The notes beneath the pieces were generated by a model that saw only the letters and a program-made list of their open reading frames with translations, was not told the DNA's origin and did no database searches. Positions 37,573-45,734 of a stretch of DNA of 64,000 bases are shown one piece after another; within the stretch, counting starts at the first letter, position 1, and each line of letters opens with the position of its first letter. The position numbers were made by a program, and so were the translations under genes. Origin of the DNA: Pseudomonadota bacterium (lineage in GTDB: Bacteria > Pseudomonadota > Gammaproteobacteria > Steroidobacterales > Steroidobacteraceae). The DNA lies in assembly GCA_025355105.1 (NCBI GenBank), contig JANYAE010000113.1, positions 38,094-102,093 on the forward strand, in the 5' to 3' direction.

Positions 37573-38514
37573 TCAGCCGCGCCGCGCCTGCCCGCAGAGG
37601 TACGTCCAGACGAAGTTGGCGGCGGCGTTGCTGGTCAGTTCGGCGTGATCGTAGGCCGGCGCTACCTCGCACAGATCCATGCCGACGAAGTTGAGGTCCG
37701 ACAGTTCCTCGAGCAGCGTCAGCACCTGCGACGACGTGAGGCCGCCTGGCTCCGGCGTGCCGGTGCCGGGCGCAAACGCCGGGTCCAGGCAATCGATGTC
37801 GAGCGACAGGTACACGGGCGGGCCACCGGCGGCGAGCAGCCGCTCGCGCACGGTCTTGAGCACGGTTGCGAGCTGCGTCGAACTCTCGAGGCCGCGCAGG
37901 TCGCGCGCCGTGTAGATCAGGCCACCGCGATCGGCGACGTAGCGGCTGATCTCGGGGCTGGCAGAGGACCGGATCCCGAACTGGACGGCGCGGGTCGGGT
38001 CCACCAAGCCCTCGGCGAAGGCCTCGTGCACCCAGGTACCGTGGCCCGAGGGCTCGCCGAAGTGGTCCGGCCACGTGTCGCAGTGCGCGTCGAAATGCAC
38101 CAGCGCCAGCGGGCGGCCGAAGTGCGCGCGGTAGGCGCGCAGCAGCGGCAGCGTCACCGAATGATCGCCGCCGAGCCAGGCCACGTGGTGCGCGGCGATC
38201 AGTCGCGCGACTTGCGGCAGGAGCGCCTCGCGCATCGACGTGAGCGAGGTGTTCGGCAACGTCAGGTCGCCAACGTCGGCGAGCTGCTCGAGTGGCGATA
38301 TTCCCCATAGCGGATGCACGCCGTCACACAGCATGTGGCTCGCGCGGCGGATCTGGTACGGCCCGAAACGCGCACCCGGGCGGTTGGTGACCGAGCCGTC
38401 CCACGGGATGCCGGCGACCACGAAGCGTGCCTCCGGCCGACCGGCCAGCGGTGGCGCCTTGAGGAATCCCGGATGGGTGGTCGAGGTCTCGAAGGCGAAG
38501 GTGTAGTCGGACAC
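37573..38514 (-). CDS. speB: Ureohydrolase-family enzyme (agmatinase-like)
   Basis: A 313-residue arginase-fold enzyme with two manganese sites: WLGGDHSVTLPLLRA (H ligand), LVHFDAHCDTWP (D-H-D ligands) and LSLDIDCLDPAFAPGTGTP (two D ligands). These fit agmatinase, which yields putrescine and urea, but guanidinobutyrase and guanidinopropionase share the pattern. A polyamine link is possible through the PLP decarboxylase at 9373 and the PotF-like proteins near 58 kb, none adjacent. The gene starts 78 bases after the dioxygenase stop on the same strand. Confidence 0.82.
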   Translation of the reverse strand: MSDYTFAFETSTTHPGFLKAPPLAGRPEARFVVAGIPWDGSVTNRPGARFGPYQIRRASHMLCDGVHPLWGISPLEQLADVGDLTLPNTSLTSMREALLPQVARLIAAHHVAWLGGDHSVTLPLLRAYRAHFGRPLALVHFDAHCDTWPDHFGEPSGHGTWVHEAFAEGLVDPTRAVQFGIRSSASPEISRYVADRGGLIYTARDLRGLESSTQLATVLKTVRERLLAAGGPPVYLSLDIDCLDPAFAPGTGTPEPGGLTSSQVLTLLEELSDLNFVGMDLCEVAPAYDHAELTSNAAANFVWTYLCGQARRG

Positions 38515-38592
38515 GACGGCGGGAACTCCTGCAGGCGGCCGCAGCCACCAGGCGCCGCGTCCGGACGATCGAACAGGTCTAGGTTAACCGAC

Positions 38593-39447
38593 CTAGCCGA
38601 TGCCGTCGGCGGCGCGTGGCGACGGCGCGGGGAACAGCAGCGGAAAGAGCCGATGCTCGAGCGGCGCGCCGGCGGGCAGTTCTGCCTCGAGGCCCGGGAA
38701 GGCCGGCGAGGTCACCCACGGGCGCGGCGCGTGCCGGACGTCGTCACCGGTGAGCCGCAGCGAGAACACCCGGCGCCGCCGGCCCGGCTCGGTGCCGCCG
38801 GCCGCGTGCAGCGTCAGCATCTGGAAGGCGACGACGTCGCCCGGCTCGAGCGCCCAGCCGATGACGCGGTAGTTGGAGCGTCGCGCCTCGATGTCCGGCA
38901 GGTCCGCGAGACTGCCCTCGGGGAACCACTTGGCCTCGTTCGACATGAAGGCGCGGGGCATGAGCCACGGACCGAGCTGGGAACCGGCGATGAACTCGAG
39001 CGTTGCGGCGCGACTCACGGCATCCACCGGGATCCAGTAGCTGACGTTCTGGCGGCCCTCGATGTTGTAGTACGGCTGGTCCTGGTGCCAGGGCGTCTTC
39101 TGACGCGTGCCCGGCTCCTTGGTCAACATGTGGTCGTGATTGAGGCGCACGCACCGGCTGCCCATCAGGCGCGCCCCGACCTCGGCCAGCGGCGAATCGA
39201 AGATGAACTGCCGGTAGTGCGCGTTCTCCGACCAGTTGCAGAAGTCCTCGATGAACCAGCCGGGATCCTCCGGCCGGCTCGCGACCTTGGAGCGCGGGCT
39301 CGGCTGCTTGAGGTTGGCGTCGATGCCGGTGCGCAGTACCTCGACCTCAGCGGCCGTCAGCAGGCCACGGATGCAGACCGCACCGTCGGCGCGAAACGCC
39401 TTCACGAGAGCATTGTCGACAAGGCCGGGTGGCAGCGGACGGGGCAC
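38593..39447 (-). CDS. Phytanoyl-CoA dioxygenase (PhyH) family protein
   Basis: 284 residues from the GTG at 39447, preceded by GGAG with 7-base spacing; longer in-frame starts read into a degraded AGMO-like remnant and are rejected. Fe(II)/2-oxoglutarate dioxygenase with iron ligands in TPWHQDQPYYN (HxD) and the distal histidine in LTLHAAGGTEPG, followed by the 2OG arginine in RRVFSLRL. Family members hydroxylate fatty acyl-CoA, ectoine, quaternary amines or small metabolites; substrate unknown here. A diverged copy of its last 30 or so codons lies at 41456-41550. Confidence 0.88.
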   Translation of the reverse strand: MPRPLPPGLVDNALVKAFRADGAVCIRGLLTAAEVEVLRTGIDANLKQPSPRSKVASRPEDPGWFIEDFCNWSENAHYRQFIFDSPLAEVGARLMGSRCVRLNHDHMLTKEPGTRQKTPWHQDQPYYNIEGRQNVSYWIPVDAVSRAATLEFIAGSQLGPWLMPRAFMSNEAKWFPEGSLADLPDIEARRSNYRVIGWALEPGDVVAFQMLTLHAAGGTEPGRRRRVFSLRLTGDDVRHAPRPWVTSPAFPGLEAELPAGAPLEHRLFPLLFPAPSPRAADGIG

Positions 39448-39474
39448 CGGCGTACTCCGGTTCAACGGGTGGCA

Positions 39475-39600
39475 GGAGCCGGCAGCGGCGGCGCGCATTT
39501 CCGCGGTGGCAACCGGAACTCCGGCTTCGCGAATCGCGCCGCGACGTCCGCCGGGCGCGACCCCGGCCGCGCGCGGAACACGCACAGCTTGTCGACCCAG
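39475..39600 (-). pseudogene. Remnant of an AGMO-like hydroxylase C-terminal region
   Basis: The minus strand encodes WVDKLCVFRARPGSRPADV followed by AARFAKPEFRLPPRKCAPPL. This matches a segment of the complete hydroxylase at 41521 (WPDKLRVFIARPGWRPADV, AARFPKAGFHLPLEKYAPPL) at most positions, with roughly 75% nucleotide identity by eye. The N-terminal three quarters of the gene is absent. It precedes the intact PhyH gene just as the intact hydroxylase precedes a PhyH remnant. The remaining bases in 39448-39653 show nothing else. Confidence 0.8.
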
Positions 39601-39653
39601 GAACTGGCGTCAAGGGAGCTCCACGGCCGACGATCACGCGACTGCATGTTGCT

Positions 39654-41198
39654 TTAAACCTCCGCTTGCGGTGCATCAGCCGCTGCGGTCACCGCGTGCG
39701 ACGCAAGCGTGCCGATGTGATGGCGGCCTTTGACGGCGTACCACCCCAGACCTGCGCCGAGAATCACGGCGATGTAAACGAACGCACCCCAGGTGTTGTA
39801 CCAGGGCAGGCCGTAGACGGCTTCGCGCGGCCACGCCAGGTTGAGCGCCATCCCCGCGCCCCACAGCACCGCAACGACGTTGACGGGCATGCCCCACTTG
39901 CCCATGGTGAAGTAGCCACCGGCTGCGAGATCTGCGGGGGGCCATTGCCCTTGCAGCCGCTTGCGCAACAGCGGGCCCGTCACCATCAAGTACGCCAGGT
40001 AGATCATGATGATTGCAATTGACGTCAGCACCGTGAAGATCTTCGGCTGCCCGATGTTGACGACCAGGATCAGCTCGGCGATCAGCCCGATCACGATGGC
40101 AGGAACGATGGGTGTCTGGGTATCGGGATTCACGTGCGCAAGCCGCTCCCCGAACGGCAGCGCGTTGTCACGCGCCATCGCGAAGGTCAATCGGATGGCC
40201 GCGGTGTGCACAGCCAGCGAGCACACCGTCACCGCGACCACGATGCAGACCAGAAAGATCTTCCCGAGCGGACCCCACATCACTTGCTCGACGATGTATT
40301 GCAGGCCGCCGTTGCTGTTGCCGATCATCGGATCATCCAGATTGGGGGCCGACATGACCGCGAACACCAGAATTCCACCGCCAATGACGAACGACGCCAG
40401 TATGGCGCGCAGAATGGCACGGGGCGCAGTGCGCCGGGGCTCCAACGTCTCCTCACCCAGCGAACTGGCGGTGTCGAACCCGTACATCACATATCCGGAG
40501 GCGAGCGACGCGACGAGGAAGGCGCCTGGAAAGCCTCCGCTCGCGCCGGCACCGTAGCCGTGGGTCGAGAAGAACACCTCGGGACCGCGCGTGGTGTTGA
40601 GGGCTAGGATGATCACGATGAGACAGGCGGCAATGAGCTCGATGAAGACGCCCGCGCTGTTGATCGTCGCCATCAACCTCACTCCGAGCGCATTGATGAC
40701 GGTGGTGATCAGGATCAGGACCGTACCGAGAACCACGGCGTTGGTGGCGAAATCATAGGTACCCGTACCGTCGCCGATGAGCTGAAAGCCGCTCCACAGC
40801 CGCGGCATGTTGAGTTGCAGCGCAAGCACCACCGCCGAGAGGGTGACTATCGACGCGGTGAGCATCAGCCAGCCCGAAGACCAACCGACGATCCGGCTGC
40901 CCAGTAGCTTGGACCAGTTATAGACCGATCCGGCGATCGGGTATTTGGCGGACAACTCCATGAAGCACAGCGCAACTGCCAATTGACCGATGAGTACCAG
41001 TGGCCAGGACCACAGGTAGGCCGGTCCCGCAGTACCGAAGCCGAAGTAGAACAGCTGGAAGGTACCGGTGAGTATCGAGATATAGCTGACGCCCGCCGCG
41101 AAGCTGCCGAACGCCCCAATGCTGCGATCGAGCGACTCCTTGTAGCCGAAGTGCTCCATGCCGCCGTCGGTCCGTCCGCTCGCCTCGTTCCTGATCAC
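39654..41198 (-). CDS. APC-superfamily amino acid/amine permease
   Basis: 514 residues from the GTG at 41198, which has AGGA seven bases upstream; an ATG at 41159 is an alternative. Twelve or more hydrophobic segments, SLDRSIGAFGSFAAGVSYIS at the start, and GFDTASSLGEETLEPRRTAP, the conserved APC loop. The pattern resembles amino acid, GABA, choline or ethanolamine permeases. Sampled lines are about 60-62% G+C against about 70% in neighbours, and codon use is looser. Gene remnants flank it on both sides, so it was probably inserted by transfer. Confidence 0.87.
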   Translation of the reverse strand: MIRNEASGRTDGGMEHFGYKESLDRSIGAFGSFAAGVSYISILTGTFQLFYFGFGTAGPAYLWSWPLVLIGQLAVALCFMELSAKYPIAGSVYNWSKLLGSRIVGWSSGWLMLTASIVTLSAVVLALQLNMPRLWSGFQLIGDGTGTYDFATNAVVLGTVLILITTVINALGVRLMATINSAGVFIELIAACLIVIILALNTTRGPEVFFSTHGYGAGASGGFPGAFLVASLASGYVMYGFDTASSLGEETLEPRRTAPRAILRAILASFVIGGGILVFAVMSAPNLDDPMIGNSNGGLQYIVEQVMWGPLGKIFLVCIVVAVTVCSLAVHTAAIRLTFAMARDNALPFGERLAHVNPDTQTPIVPAIVIGLIAELILVVNIGQPKIFTVLTSIAIIMIYLAYLMVTGPLLRKRLQGQWPPADLAAGGYFTMGKWGMPVNVVAVLWGAGMALNLAWPREAVYGLPWYNTWGAFVYIAVILGAGLGWYAVKGRHHIGTLASHAVTAAADAPQAEV

Positions 41199-41455
41199 GC
41201 CTATATCCTCTATGAAATGCGTCGTCGCTCGGCAACCGGACTCGCTCTCAGCTGATCCAATTCGGCACACACGCGGGCATGCGGGTCGCCGATCTGCGTG
41301 CGTTGGGCCGCCTGCAGCGCCACGTTCCGCTCCGGACTAGCCAATGCGGCGACATTAGCAGGGACAGCTAGCGATTCGGTAGTTGCGCGTCCGTCGCGTC
41401 GTGCCGATCCTAGATGGCCTCGCCACTCCATCAACATCAACCCGTTCGCTGAAGC

Positions 41456-41550
41456 GCGGCAATGCTCGACTGGCGCGCCCACGGCGAACGCGGCGTCGAG
41501 CCGCGCAACGGCCGGCGAGGTCACCCAGCGGCGAGGGGCGAACGGCCCGA
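41456..41550 (-). pseudogene. Remnant of a PhyH dioxygenase C-terminus
   Basis: The minus strand encodes PFAPRRWVTSPAVARLDAAF then AVGAPVEHCR. The intact PhyH protein at 38593 has HAPRPWVTSPAFPGLEAELP then AGAPLEHRL at its C-terminus. Only the last 30 or so codons remain. The 3' end of the AGMO-like gene runs into it in another frame and stops there (41521), as if a deletion joined the two. The rest of 41199-41455 holds no gene or clear element. Confidence 0.78.
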
Positions 41551-42768
41551 GGCGCCGGCCGCTACCGGCAGCGCCCGGCCGGCGAGGGTCAGCCAGACGG
41601 CCATCGCGAGGCAGCCGGCGACCGCGGCCGCGGCCGCGGCTGTCGGGCCGAGGACGAACGCGAGCGCCGCGAGCAGTGCGAGGCGCAGCGCCTCGAGCCG
41701 CACGAATCCGGTCCGTCCCTCGGCGAGGCCACCGATGATCCACAGCGAGGCGGCGACGGCACTGAAGTAGCCGATCGCCGCCGGCCGGCCGAGCACCGGC
41801 TCGACGGCAAGGAAGTGGCTGCCGAAGCCGAGCACGACGACGAACTGCGCGAGGCAATAGAGCCCGAGCGCGCGCGGCAGCGGCGGCGCGTACTTCTCGA
41901 GCGGCAGGTGGAACCCCGCCTTGGGGAACCGCGCGGCGACGTCCGCCGGGCGCCAGCCTGGCCGGGCGATGAACACCCTAAGCTTGTCCGGCCACGCCTG
42001 GGCGTGCACTGCGTCGCGCCACAGCGCCACGTAGGTGTGCAGGTTCGCCCACAGCGGGTTCCAGGACCTCAGCGGGTCGCGCGTGCCGTAGACGCACGGC
42101 ACGTCGGCGCGTTCCGGCTGGAAGGTGCCGAACAGCCGGTCCCAGAGGATCAGGATGCCGCCGTAGTTGCGGTCGAGATAGATGTCGTTCACCGCGTGGT
42201 GGACGCGATGGTTGGACGGCGAGGCAAAGATCCGGTCGAACACGCCGAGCGAGCGGATCTGCTCGGTGTGGATCCAGAACTGATACAGCAGGTCGATCAG
42301 ACTGACGACCAGGAAGACCTGCGGTGGTACGCCGGCGAGCGCCATCGGCAGGTAGAAGATCCAGCCGAGCAGGTAGCTGCTGCTCGTCTGCCGCAGCGCC
42401 GTCGACAGATTGTAGTCCTCGCTCTGGTGGTGGACGACGTGCGCCGCCCACAGCACGTTCACCTCGTGGCCGAGGCGGTGATACCAGTAGTAGAGGAAGT
42501 CATAGGCGACGAGCGCGCCGGCCCAGACCCACCAGGCGTCGACGTCGAGCGTCGCAAGCCGCGCCGCGCGGTAGACAAGCACGTAGACGCCGAAGCTGAC
42601 GAGACGCGCGAACACGCCGACATAGGTCGAGAGTGCGCCGAGGCTGACGCTCGTGACCGCGTCGGCGAGCCGATATTCGCCGACGTGGCGCAGCCGCGCG
42701 ATCGCGCACTCGATCAGCATCAGCGCGATGAAGGCCGGCGTTGCCCAGAGTAGGACCTTCTCGTACAT
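41521..42768 (-). CDS. Fatty acid hydroxylase/sterol desaturase family protein, alkylglycerol-monooxygenase-like
   Basis: A 415-residue membrane di-iron oxygenase with at least seven hydrophobic segments. Histidine motifs are YYWYHRLGHEVN (HxxxH), WAAHVVHHQSEDYNLSTALR (HxxHH) and SPSNHRVHHAVND. SEDYNLSTALRQ, LLYQFWIHTE and NYGGILILWDRLFGTF are, from memory, nearly the strings of animal AGMO (TMEM195), which cleaves ether lipids with tetrahydrobiopterin. Ether-lipid or other alkyl hydroxylation is inferred. Its C-terminal codons overlap a PhyH remnant, so the native C-terminus may have been altered. It sits 22 bases from the end of the RACo-like gene, transcribed the same way. Confidence 0.87.
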   Translation of the reverse strand: MYEKVLLWATPAFIALMLIECAIARLRHVGEYRLADAVTSVSLGALSTYVGVFARLVSFGVYVLVYRAARLATLDVDAWWVWAGALVAYDFLYYWYHRLGHEVNVLWAAHVVHHQSEDYNLSTALRQTSSSYLLGWIFYLPMALAGVPPQVFLVVSLIDLLYQFWIHTEQIRSLGVFDRIFASPSNHRVHHAVNDIYLDRNYGGILILWDRLFGTFQPERADVPCVYGTRDPLRSWNPLWANLHTYVALWRDAVHAQAWPDKLRVFIARPGWRPADVAARFPKAGFHLPLEKYAPPLPRALGLYCLAQFVVVLGFGSHFLAVEPVLGRPAAIGYFSAVAASLWIIGGLAEGRTGFVRLEALRLALLAALAFVLGPTAAAAAAVAGCLAMAVWLTLAGRALPVAAGASGRSPLAAG

Positions 42769-42790
42769 GCCATCGCCTCCGCGCGATCGG

Positions 42791-44806
42791 TCAGCCTCGC
42801 GGCATCGTGCGCCGATTGCGCCGTTCGCGACCGTCGGTCTGGGTCGCCGGCTTCGGCGCCGGCAGCTCCACCGCCTGGCGCAGGTTCGGATAGTCCGCGG
42901 TCTTGTGCGGGATCGCCATCGACTCGACGAAGTGCGCCTGGAAGCGCGGCTCGATCGCCGTCTCGACCTTTTCGACGCGCCGCACGATCTCCTCGATCGT
43001 GGCGCGCGAGCGCGAGTCGAGCAGCGCGATCCGCGCGCCGGTGCCAGCGGCGTTGCCCGCCGAGGCGACCTTGCCGAGGTCGCAGTCGGGGATCATGCCG
43101 AGCACCATCGCGTACTTGACGTCGATGTGGCTGCCGAACGCGCCGGCGAGGCGGATGCGGTCGACGCTCGCGACGCCGAGGCGCTCCATCAGCAGCCGGA
43201 TGCCGGCATGCAGCGCCGCTTTCGCCAGCTGGATCGCGCGCACGTCGTTCTGCGTGATCGCGAGGCGCTGCTCGCCCTCGTAGAGTGCGTAGGCGAAGGT
43301 CCGTCCGTTGGCGACGACCCGCGGGCTGCGTGCCGCGAGTGCGCCGTCGACAACGCCGTCCTGGTTGATGATGCCGACCAGGTACATCTCGGCGATCACC
43401 TCGATGATGCCGGATCCGCAGATGCCGGTGACGCCGGTCTTCTGTACCGCCTCGGCGAAGCCCGGCTCATCTGACCAGAGGTCACTGCCGATCACCTTGA
43501 CGCGCGGCTCGAGCGTCGTCCGGTCGATGCGCACGCGCTCGATCGCGCCGGGCGCGGCGCGCTGGCCACAGCTGATCTGCGCGCCCTCGAAGGCGGGCCC
43601 GGTCGGGCTCGAGCAGGCGACGAGCTTCGCCTTGTTGCCGAGCACGATCTCGGCGTTCGTGCCGACGTCGACCAGCAGCGTCACCTCGTCGTTGAGGTCA
43701 GGTCGCTCGGCAAGGATGACGCCCGCACAGTCGGCGCCGACGTGGCCGGCGATACATGGCAGCACGTAGACGCGCGCGGTCGGGTGCAGGGCGAGGCCGA
43801 TCTCGGAGGCCCACACCGTCAGGCCGCGGTCGATTGCGAGCGCGAACGGCGCGCCGCCGAGCTCGACCGGGTCCAGACCAAGTACCAGGTGATGCATGAT
43901 CGGGTTGCCGACCAGCGTCACCTCGAGGATCGCGTCGGGGCCCACGCGGGCGCTGCGCGTGACCTCGGCAGCAAGCTCGCTGATCGCGGTGCGCACCACG
44001 TTGGTCATCTGCACCGCGCCGCCGGGGTTCATCATCGCGTACGAGACGCGGCTCATCAGATCCTCGCCGAAACGGATCTGCGGGTTCATGATGCCTGCCG
44101 ACGCGACGACCTCGCCGCTCGTCAGATCGCACAGGTGGGCCGCGATCGTCGTCGAGCCGATGTCGACCGCCATGCCGAAGATGCGCTCATGGAAGCCCGG
44201 CCAGATCGCGATGATCCGCGAGTGGTCGTGCACGGCGACCGTAACCTTCCAGCCGCCGGCGCGCAGCACCGGCTGCAGCTGCTGCAACACAAGCAGGTCG
44301 CAGCCGAGCTTGTGCAGGTTCCACTCGCGCGCGAGCGCCTCCTCGAGCCGCACCAGATCGCCTGCCTGGTCGTGCATGTCGGGTTCATGCACTTCCACGT
44401 AGTGCAGCGTGACCACCGGGTAGAGCTCGATGTCGCGCGCCTCGGCGGCCTTGCGCACGACCTGGCGGTGCACCTGACTGGTCGCCGGCACGTCGACGAC
44501 GACGTCGCCCTGCACGAGCGCCTGGCACGAGAGCCGCCGGCCGGCGGCCAGCACCTGCCGGTTGGCGAGCCGCTGCTCGGCGGCCGACATCCCCGAGAGG
44601 TGCCCGGCCGAGGAGCGCACGCCGTGCTTGGCGAACTCGCCCTCCGCGATCAGTACCTGGCAGCGCGTGCACATCGCGCGGCCGCCGCAGACCGAGTCGA
44701 TGTCGACGCCCAGCGTGCGCGCGGCCGCGAGCAGCGGCGTGCCCAGCCGGAAACGACCGCGCTTCCCGGACGGAGTGAATACGACGAGCGCGGTGGGATC
44801 GGCCAC
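42791..44806 (-). CDS. RACo-like reductive activator of corrinoid proteins (2Fe-2S + ASKHA ATPase)
   Basis: 671 residues from the GTG at 44806, 10 bases after the preceding stop; a longer start at 44866 would overlap the methyltransferase by 50 bases. The N-terminal ferredoxin domain has C40, C46, C49 (CGGRAMCTRC) and C94. A middle domain is followed by the ASKHA ATPase (FGMAVDIGSTTIAAHLCDL, and LLVDVGTNAEIVLGNK). Such proteins use ATP to reduce corrinoids that have slipped to the inactive Co(II) state. Its place in the corrinoid operon gives it the protein at 48223 as target. A Zn- or Fe-type MtvR role is not needed. Confidence 0.9.
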   Translation of the reverse strand: MADPTALVVFTPSGKRGRFRLGTPLLAAARTLGVDIDSVCGGRAMCTRCQVLIAEGEFAKHGVRSSAGHLSGMSAAEQRLANRQVLAAGRRLSCQALVQGDVVVDVPATSQVHRQVVRKAAEARDIELYPVVTLHYVEVHEPDMHDQAGDLVRLEEALAREWNLHKLGCDLLVLQQLQPVLRAGGWKVTVAVHDHSRIIAIWPGFHERIFGMAVDIGSTTIAAHLCDLTSGEVVASAGIMNPQIRFGEDLMSRVSYAMMNPGGAVQMTNVVRTAISELAAEVTRSARVGPDAILEVTLVGNPIMHHLVLGLDPVELGGAPFALAIDRGLTVWASEIGLALHPTARVYVLPCIAGHVGADCAGVILAERPDLNDEVTLLVDVGTNAEIVLGNKAKLVACSSPTGPAFEGAQISCGQRAAPGAIERVRIDRTTLEPRVKVIGSDLWSDEPGFAEAVQKTGVTGICGSGIIEVIAEMYLVGIINQDGVVDGALAARSPRVVANGRTFAYALYEGEQRLAITQNDVRAIQLAKAALHAGIRLLMERLGVASVDRIRLAGAFGSHIDVKYAMVLGMIPDCDLGKVASAGNAAGTGARIALLDSRSRATIEEIVRRVEKVETAIEPRFQAHFVESMAIPHKTADYPNLRQAVELPAPKPATQTDGRERRNRRTMPRG

Positions 44807-44816
44807 TCGACGCGTC

Positions 44817-45734
44817 TCAGGCCGGACGCCGGCGGTGACCGCCTTCGCGCCGGCCGCGGCCCGCACCCTCGAGTGGCGCGCCGGCCGGGGGCACGTCGCG
44901 GAACTTGCGGATCCAGCGCGCGCAGTCCGGGTCGTGCCCCATCATGACGTCGGCGCCCATCACCGCCTCGATCACCTCCGGGTGCAACGGGTTGGTGATC
45001 GCGGAGGTCATGCCCGAGCTGATCGCCATGGTCAGGAACGCGGCGTTGACGCCGTTGCGCCGCGGCAGCCCGAAGCTGATGTTCGATGCACCGCAGGTCG
45101 TATTGACCTTGAGCTCGGTCTTCAGGCGATGCAGCAGACGCATCACCTGCACACCGGCCTGGTTGATCGCGCCGATCGGCATGACGAGCGGGTCGACGAC
45201 TACGTCCGACGGGGAAATGCCGTAGTCCATCGCGCGCTGCACGATCTTCTTGGCGACCGCGAAGCGCACGTCCGGGTCCTCGGAGATGCCGGTCTCGTCG
45301 TTCGAGATCGCGACCACTGCCGCACCGTACTTCTTGATCAGCGGCAGCACCGCCTCGAGGCGCTCCTCCTCGCCGGTCACGGAATTGACGAGCGCCTTGC
45401 CCTTGTACACGGCGAGTCCCGCCTCCAGCGCGGCAACGATCGACGAGTCGATCGACAGCGGCACGTCGGTGATCGACTGCACGAGCTGCACCGCCCGGGC
45501 GAGGATCGCCGGCTCGTCGGCCAGCGGAATGCCGGCATTGACGTCGAGCATGTGCGCCCCGGCCTCGACTTGCGCGCGGGCGTCGGCCTCGACGCGGCTG
45601 TAGTCGCCGGCCGCCATCTCGGCGGCGAGGATCTTGCGGCCGGTCGGATTGATGCGCTCGCCGATGATGACGAACGGACGGTTGAAGCCGATGACGACCT
45701 CGCGCGTGGCGGAACTGATTACGGTATCGGTCAT
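44817..45734 (-). CDS. Methyltetrahydrofolate:corrinoid protein methyltransferase (MtgA/AcsE-like)
   Basis: A 305-residue pterin-binding (DHPS-like) TIM barrel. VIIGERINPTGRK (about 23-35), HMLDVNAGIPL, SIDSS and CGASNISFGLPRRNGVN are the conserved blocks shared with AcsE, MtgA and the MetH folate domain. It should move the methyl group from methylcorrinoid to THF in catabolism, forming methyl-THF for MetF. The last 20 residues are a basic Gly/Arg tail. ATGA overlap of 4 bases with metF upstream indicates coupling. Confidence 0.92.
   Translation of the reverse strand: MTDTVISSATREVVIGFNRPFVIIGERINPTGRKILAAEMAAGDYSRVEADARAQVEAGAHMLDVNAGIPLADEPAILARAVQLVQSITDVPLSIDSSIVAALEAGLAVYKGKALVNSVTGEEERLEAVLPLIKKYGAAVVAISNDETGISEDPDVRFAVAKKIVQRAMDYGISPSDVVVDPLVMPIGAINQAGVQVMRLLHRLKTELKVNTTCGASNISFGLPRRNGVNAAFLTMAISSGMTSAITNPLHPEVIEAVMGADVMMGHDPDCARWIRKFRDVPPAGAPLEGAGRGRREGGHRRRPA

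Noticed and set aside
35744..37648. 634-codon plus-strand frame overlapping the MttB-family gene
   Set aside because: Out-of-frame shadow of the methyltransferase; Arg-rich with no family match.
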